Assembly (NCBI GenBank): GCA_039566865.1
Contig: CM076948.1
Span: forward strand, 20,037,001 to 20,101,000
DNA length: 64,000 bases
From: Aurelia coerulea
Taxonomy: Eukaryota > Cnidaria > Scyphozoa > Semaeostomeae > Ulmaridae
Direction of reading: 5' to 3'
Part shown: one piece after another, positions 60,401 through 64,000 of the stretch
Numbering within the stretch: position 1 is the stretch's first letter
Layout of the letters: each line of letters opens with the position of its first letter
The notes under the pieces: model-generated
What the model was told of the DNA's origin: nothing
The model's input: only the letters and a program-made list of their open reading frames with translations
The model's database searches: none
Made by a program: the position numbers and the translations under genes

Positions 60401-60879
60401 TGGGGAGCCAGATTTTTTCCCAGTTCGCGAAATGGCCATTGCTCATCTGTTTGTACCCACGCGTCATTTAGCTGTCGTCTCCTTTCAGGTTTTTCAAGAA
60501 CTATTCTCTTGCTTCCCGGTGGACTTTCTGCGTCTGTTGGCACACAACGTTTTCCTTTCTGCAATAGGTACTTTTCTCTTATTGTCTCCCTTCCCCTTAG
60601 CAAACTTGTTCTCTTTTCTTCTTTGTACTTGACAGCAGATTTAACGCTGCGGTAACAGGCTTTGCACGCAATCCTAAAATCATTACTACGCAGCTCTACA
60701 TTTAAGTATGCCTCCAATATCTGACCAAACTCTGTTATTTGTCCGCTTGGATGAAATAGATTCACCTTGTGATCTTTTGGGGTTTTGTATTCACGAACAT
60801 CTTTTATGCACACTACACAATAATCATGACTAACTAAAGGAGAGATACACTCTGTTAATTTTTTTGGAGTTCCATCCAT
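56135..60879 (-). CDS. DUF6589-like zinc-finger protein, putative transposase
   Basis: Four exons (60879-60367, 60207-58876, 57992-57741, 57400-56135), all junctions GT-AG and all introns phase 0, give 1,120 aa. Residues 1-110 hold a ZAD-like finger (C21-x2-C24 ... C72-x2-C75). Residues 172-615 are helical then low-complexity acidic. Exon 3 holds FGDELTCEREHNAQ (Asp657) and LIPCIADFHTFGNFL (Asp690), the conserved core of DUF6589-family proteins as I know it. Two C2H2 fingers follow (about 806-827 and 839-859), then a C-terminal helical block with NRGHLDSNVEIDREVEHWNK (~1000) that could supply the acidic third residue. The two Asp plus a distal Glu would fit an RNase H-like transposase (inference). 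The ATG at 60879 is the first after an in-frame stop. Confidence 0.88.
57741..57992 (-). CDS. DUF6589-like exon 3
   Basis: 84 codons, acceptor CCTTTGCAG, donor GTGAGA. Contains both candidate catalytic Asp motifs (GDELTCER and CIADFH). Confidence 0.88.
58217..58344. mobile_element. 110-bp MITE of the 14-kb family, self-inserted
   Basis: The element at 58226-58335 consists of ~55 bp matching the left end of the large transposon (through AAGTCTAGTACC) joined to ~50 bp matching its right end (CCCTTCCCTTTCCCTTCCC-TTATTACAG...). It is flanked by perfect TCAAAGGGA repeats (9 bp) at 58217-58225 and 58336-58344. It is an internal-deletion derivative sitting in an intron of the transposase gene. Confidence 0.95.
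58355..58602. mobile_element. TTAA-target MITE
   Basis: The element at 58359-58598 has ends AGGCACACTGTCGTGGC and exact inverse, flanked by TTAA (58355-58358, 58599-58602). TTAA suggests piggyBac or Kolobok. It lies in the same intron as the 110-bp MITE. A worn copy is at 9730-9945. Confidence 0.88.
58876..60207 (-). CDS. DUF6589-like exon 2
   Basis: 444 codons, acceptor CATCAACAG, donor GTAAGA. Helical N-terminal part (ISVSAGLTITATVPSDLQPI), then an acidic linker and a basic end. Confidence 0.88.
60367..60879 (-). CDS. DUF6589-like exon 1
   Basis: 171 codons, start ATG at 60879, donor CAG|GTGGGT. Contains the ZAD-like CVVC...CKAC finger and a basic stretch. An in-frame TAA lies upstream at 60930-60928. 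Confidence 0.85.
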
Positions 60880-63036
60880 GAATTCTGGAGCGAGCAGTAG
60901 TGTTTCAATTTGCAAAAGAATCGTTATTTAAAAAAACACATTCCTTTCGTTTCCGTTGGATAAGCTTTATTTTTCAAATTTACATGTAATTTCCTAATGT
61001 TATCAATTCAACTCTGTGTGTTCTCATTATTTGTGTTGCTTAACTTGACATTTTGAACATTTGAACGACATCTGAACAAACATTTAGAGTTTTTGACAAC
61101 CCACAGCGGGCGGACAGGCGAGGGTTACTGTTACAAATTGATGTACGTGTTTCCTTCAAAATTGAAGAAATAGAGTGGGGGCCAGTCTACTTTCAGAATG
61201 CACCATTACTTCTATCAACTTGGCCACGGGCTTTGATCCCATGGCAAAGTTTCTAACATTGTTTGCTAGCGTTTCATTAAGCGGAGTTTCCAAATTTGTC
61301 ACAATGTATTAAAAATTATTCTTCTGCATCACTTTAGTACTGTTTAGCAATCTGAGGCGCACAGTTCTTCGCATATTCTTTATAAGAAACGAATACCAGA
61401 TTCACATTGATAAAATTAAAACCATTAAACCAGCTTAGTTGAAAATTCCCAAATGTTAAAAATCATAGTACAATTGCACTACACACAACGAGAAGATTTT
61501 TTTTATCTATCTATCTATGAAGATATGTCAAATCTATAAACGAAAATGGGCGAAGTATCCCTGCCACCCCTGGGAAAACCATTGAGACAGCACACACACA
61601 AAACCAGAAATGTTTATTCAGTGACGACAACAAAGCTCAGTAAGAATATCATTGAGATCAAGACATTATTCCATAAATTTATATATACAAGTAAAGACAC
61701 ATACAACTTTTTGTCATATACAAGTAGATAATGATTTGCCATAATAGTTTCCAGAGAATTCACATTTCGAGGAAGTCATACTGTTCCCTGCCACATTCTT
61801 CTACCATCTGAGTTTGCCAGTGTCAAATATGGATCAAACTTTCCTCTCAAAGCTCTAGCCATTATGCCAGCAAAATAATTGCATTCACTTCTTTGGTGGA
61901 ATTAGTATATTTCACTCTTCTCTTTTCCCAATTTAGATACATTGATACTGGAAGAAAGTAGAGCAATTTAAATAAATTGACAAAATAATGCAATACCCTT
62001 AAAAGCTCTATTTAACACCACTCTATCAAGTCCCCTCTCTAATGAGCACCTCCCCTCAGAGCCAAAATTTTAAATAATCCCACCCACTTACATCAAATTC
62101 TAGAGGCTACCAATGAGTTATTAGCTCAACAAATTTGGATGGTAATTTTTATGGTTTTGGGATAGAATTCTGTCAAATTTATGAATTTGGTCTTCAGAGG
62201 TTGATGTAAGATATAGTGTAAAAGAACTGAAAAGCAATCATAAATATATATCCTTGTGATTTGATTTTGTGAATAAGCCCCCCTCTAATAAACCTTCCTC
62301 TCTTTTAAGCCTCCCCCTCTGGAGTGTCCAAAATTAAACAAGGGAGCTCCCCTGGAGAGTTTATAGAACTTTAATCTTTGGTAAACAAAAGTAGCTTGTT
62401 TTTATTTGATCGAAATCTATCACTATCAGTATCATTAAACAAAACTTTTTGCACTCTGACTGAAATTGAGATAAATTGAGTTCTGTGTAGGAATTCTGTT
62501 ATGTGAAGGCTAGGCCTATTATGTCTATGAATGACACTTGAATGCAAGCATTTTCCAAGTAAGAGACAAGATAAAAACTATTTTCGGAGGATTTCGTGCA
62601 TGGAAGTAGATAACCTACCAAAATCTGTGCGCAGGTTCCTATCAACCCTAGGCCTGAGATTCTCATAGCAAAATGCCTGATATGTATACATACTGAGAAC
62701 TGATATTTCTTAAACAACACGAATCAGTCAAATAAAATGAATAAAAATAAGGCCTAACTTAGTTGGAAGAAAAAATGCTTTTTCTACCGCATTCTCAAGG
62801 AAAGCTAAATCATACCTGTCATGCTTTACAAAGCGAATATTTTTCGTTTTGATCCACCATCGCTATCCATGTTTGGTCGATGCCTCGTTCGACATTCCAA
62901 AATACGGTGATTCAAACACTCGCACAACATGTCGCTGCACGCCGCCATCTTTGCTGAGCTCACATCTGCATATGCCAACGAGGTTGTCTGAACGCAACCC
63001 CCTGGTTTTTCAGTTGACCACAAAAAGATTAGCTAG
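60880..63036. other. Right flank region of the transposon, no gene
   Basis: 2.2 kb between the transposase start and the right TIR. It contains the AAGCCCC-rich repeat (62030-62380) and, presumably, the transposase promoter. Confidence 0.5.
62030..62380. repeat. AAGCCCCTCC-rich repeat, copy 2
   Basis: Homologous series to 45510-45900: GAGCACCTCCCCTCAGAGCC, GTGTAAAAGAACTG, AATAAGCCCCCCTCTAATAA, TTTTAAGCCTCCCCCTCTGG. Confidence 0.65.
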
Positions 63037-63153
63037 CTCATTAATTATTCATGAGGGCCGCAATAATACAAGTCTATTTCGCTTTCCCCTTTCCCTTCCC
63101 TTCCCTTTCCCTTCCCTTATTACAGTTGACGAAATAGACTTGGGGCAAGTCTA
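63037..63153 (-). repeat. Right terminal inverted repeat of the 14-kb transposon
   Basis: Inverse of 49144-49249, with a CCCTT/TTCCC polypyrimidine tract (63079-63117) expanded in its middle. It ends GACTTGGGGCAAGTCTA. Confidence 0.92.
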
Positions 63154-63162
63154 GTTATTGTA

Positions 63163-63474
63163 AGATTTTTGCTGGAGCCGCTGCGTAAACATCGATGTGA
63201 TGCTGCGCTACGAGCCTCGCTTCGGCGGGACATTTTGGCGCCAACGCGGCAATGGAAAATGGCCTAACTTTTTCAATCGGAGCAAGCGGAGCCCAAGCTT
63301 AGTAACCAGATACCGCATACAAGTTAGACGAATATAGTCCAGCAAAGAAAAGTCTAACAGGTTAGTTGGTTCAAGATTTTTAATAGGGCAGCATTTATTT
63401 AAAAGAACTGCAGGTGAATTTACAGACAAAAATGCACAGTAGGCCTACTAAGTAGTTCAAATTTACTTCAAAAA
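63163..63474. other. Right flank, no gene seen
   Basis: No supported feature. Confidence 0.4.
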
Positions 63475-63737
63475 TACAATGCCTGCCAAAAGTATTTGGA
63501 ACACTTAGAGGCCATTTCTTGACAATACGCAGTTCTAACCATAGCGCTCAGGTTTCAACACCCCCGAAACAATGTTGATTTGCAAGGTTATTGTCCTAGC
63601 ATTCCATCAGAGTCTCGAATCGTCCTGCTATCCCCATTCTATCGTCACAGAACAACATTGTTCTGAGGGGGAGAGGGGGAAATCGCAAAAAAGGCAAAAA
63701 TAGCAAAGGTGTTCCAAGACTTTTGGTAGGCATTGTA
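63475..63737. mobile_element. Tc1/mariner-type MITE
   Basis: TA + CAATGCCTGCCAAAAGTATT at the left and the inverse AAGACTTTTGGTAGGCATTG + TA at the right; 259 bp. Continuing arms share GGAACAC / GTGTTCC. Ends of this kind (CANTGCCTNNCAAAAGT) are common in Tc1-like elements. Confidence 0.88.
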
Positions 63738-64000
63738 GGCCTACATACATATCTTTGTTTGTTTGGCCACTTCTAGGCCCGAATCCCAATAATAATGTGT
63801 CATATTTTTTTACACTCTTTTTTTTTATAAGAATATTGTTTATAAGAATGTTCAGGCTCAGAATCATCCAAATTTTAAGAATATTATAAGAATATTGCTC
63901 AGCCTCAGCTCGCATATTTGAGTCTCATTTTCCAACGGTTGATTGTTTTGCGATGTTCATAAGATTCTTATTGTTACAATTGCTTAAGTTTTTCTTTTGT

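Larger units (their letters stand above)
49135..63162. mobile_element. 14-kb DNA transposon: RecQ-like helicase + DUF6589-like transposase
   Basis: The element proper is 49144-63153. Both ends read TAGACTTGCCCCAAGTCT(G/A)TTTCGTCAACTGTAATAAG inward, and CTCATGAATAATTAATGAG recurs ~95-115 bp in at each end. Perfect 9-bp direct repeats GTTATTGTA lie at 49135-49143 and 63154-63162. Inside are two convergent spliced genes: the helicase (49435-53123, +) and the putative transposase (60879-56135, -). It also carries later insertions (a 110-bp relative at 58226, a TTAA MITE at 58359, a MITE in the helicase intron). Intact frames and perfect target repeats suggest recent activity. Superfamily is uncertain: DUF6589-type cores recall KDZ-like RNase H-fold transposases, and helicase cargo recalls Academ. 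Confidence 0.92.

Overview
The window is eukaryotic, AT-rich and packed with mobile DNA. Spliced genes with GT-AG introns, metazoan-type CPSF1 and gamma-glutamyl hydrolase proteins, CR1/L2-type LINEs and a DUF6589-like gene suggest an invertebrate animal, most likely a cnidarian. The species is inferred from general character only; no search was possible.

Host genes. The C-terminal nine exons of CPSF1 (160-kDa cleavage and polyadenylation specificity factor) run on the + strand from 4578 to 46766. All nine join in frame (282 codons including the stop). The last intron is about 19.3 kb and the final exon codes only 15 residues plus the stop. A complete two-exon gamma-glutamyl hydrolase gene (20281-16368, minus strand, 321 aa) sits inside another CPSF1 intron, and a tRNA-Phe(GAA) gene sits in a third. 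CPSF1 continues to the left of the window.

Mobile DNA in the CPSF1 introns. There is a family of hairpin elements with TIRs of the type CCGGGTGTCCC or CCGGGTGAGTC and TA target duplications, often nested in one another (10.4-14.3 kb, 18.7-19.3 kb). There are also two tRNA-derived SINE families, several 5'-truncated LINEs, a Harbinger-like MITE inside a LINE, and several other hairpin elements. The last intron holds a 27-bp minisatellite split by a LINE (27.5-30.4 kb). The same minisatellite appears in inverse orientation at 41.9 kb. Between them are compact intronless ORFs (a RING-like ORF, a hydrophobic-leader ORF, overlapping small ORFs). This may be the wreck of a large virus-like or Polinton-like element.

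Main discovery. From 49144 to 63153 lies a 14.0-kb DNA transposon. It has ~110-bp terminal inverted repeats starting TAGACTTGCCCCAAGTC and a perfect 9-bp target duplication (GTTATTGTA). It carries two convergent, apparently intact, spliced genes: a RecQ-like superfamily-2 helicase (646 aa, left) and a 1,120-aa protein with a ZAD-like zinc finger, a DUF6589-like core and two C2H2 fingers (right), which I take to be the transposase. A 110-bp miniature derivative with the same termini and its own 9-bp duplication (TCAAAGGGA) is inserted inside it, independently confirming the ends and the 9-bp target. The helicase-plus-DUF6589 pair between 9-bp-duplicating TIRs is the best candidate here for an undescribed system.
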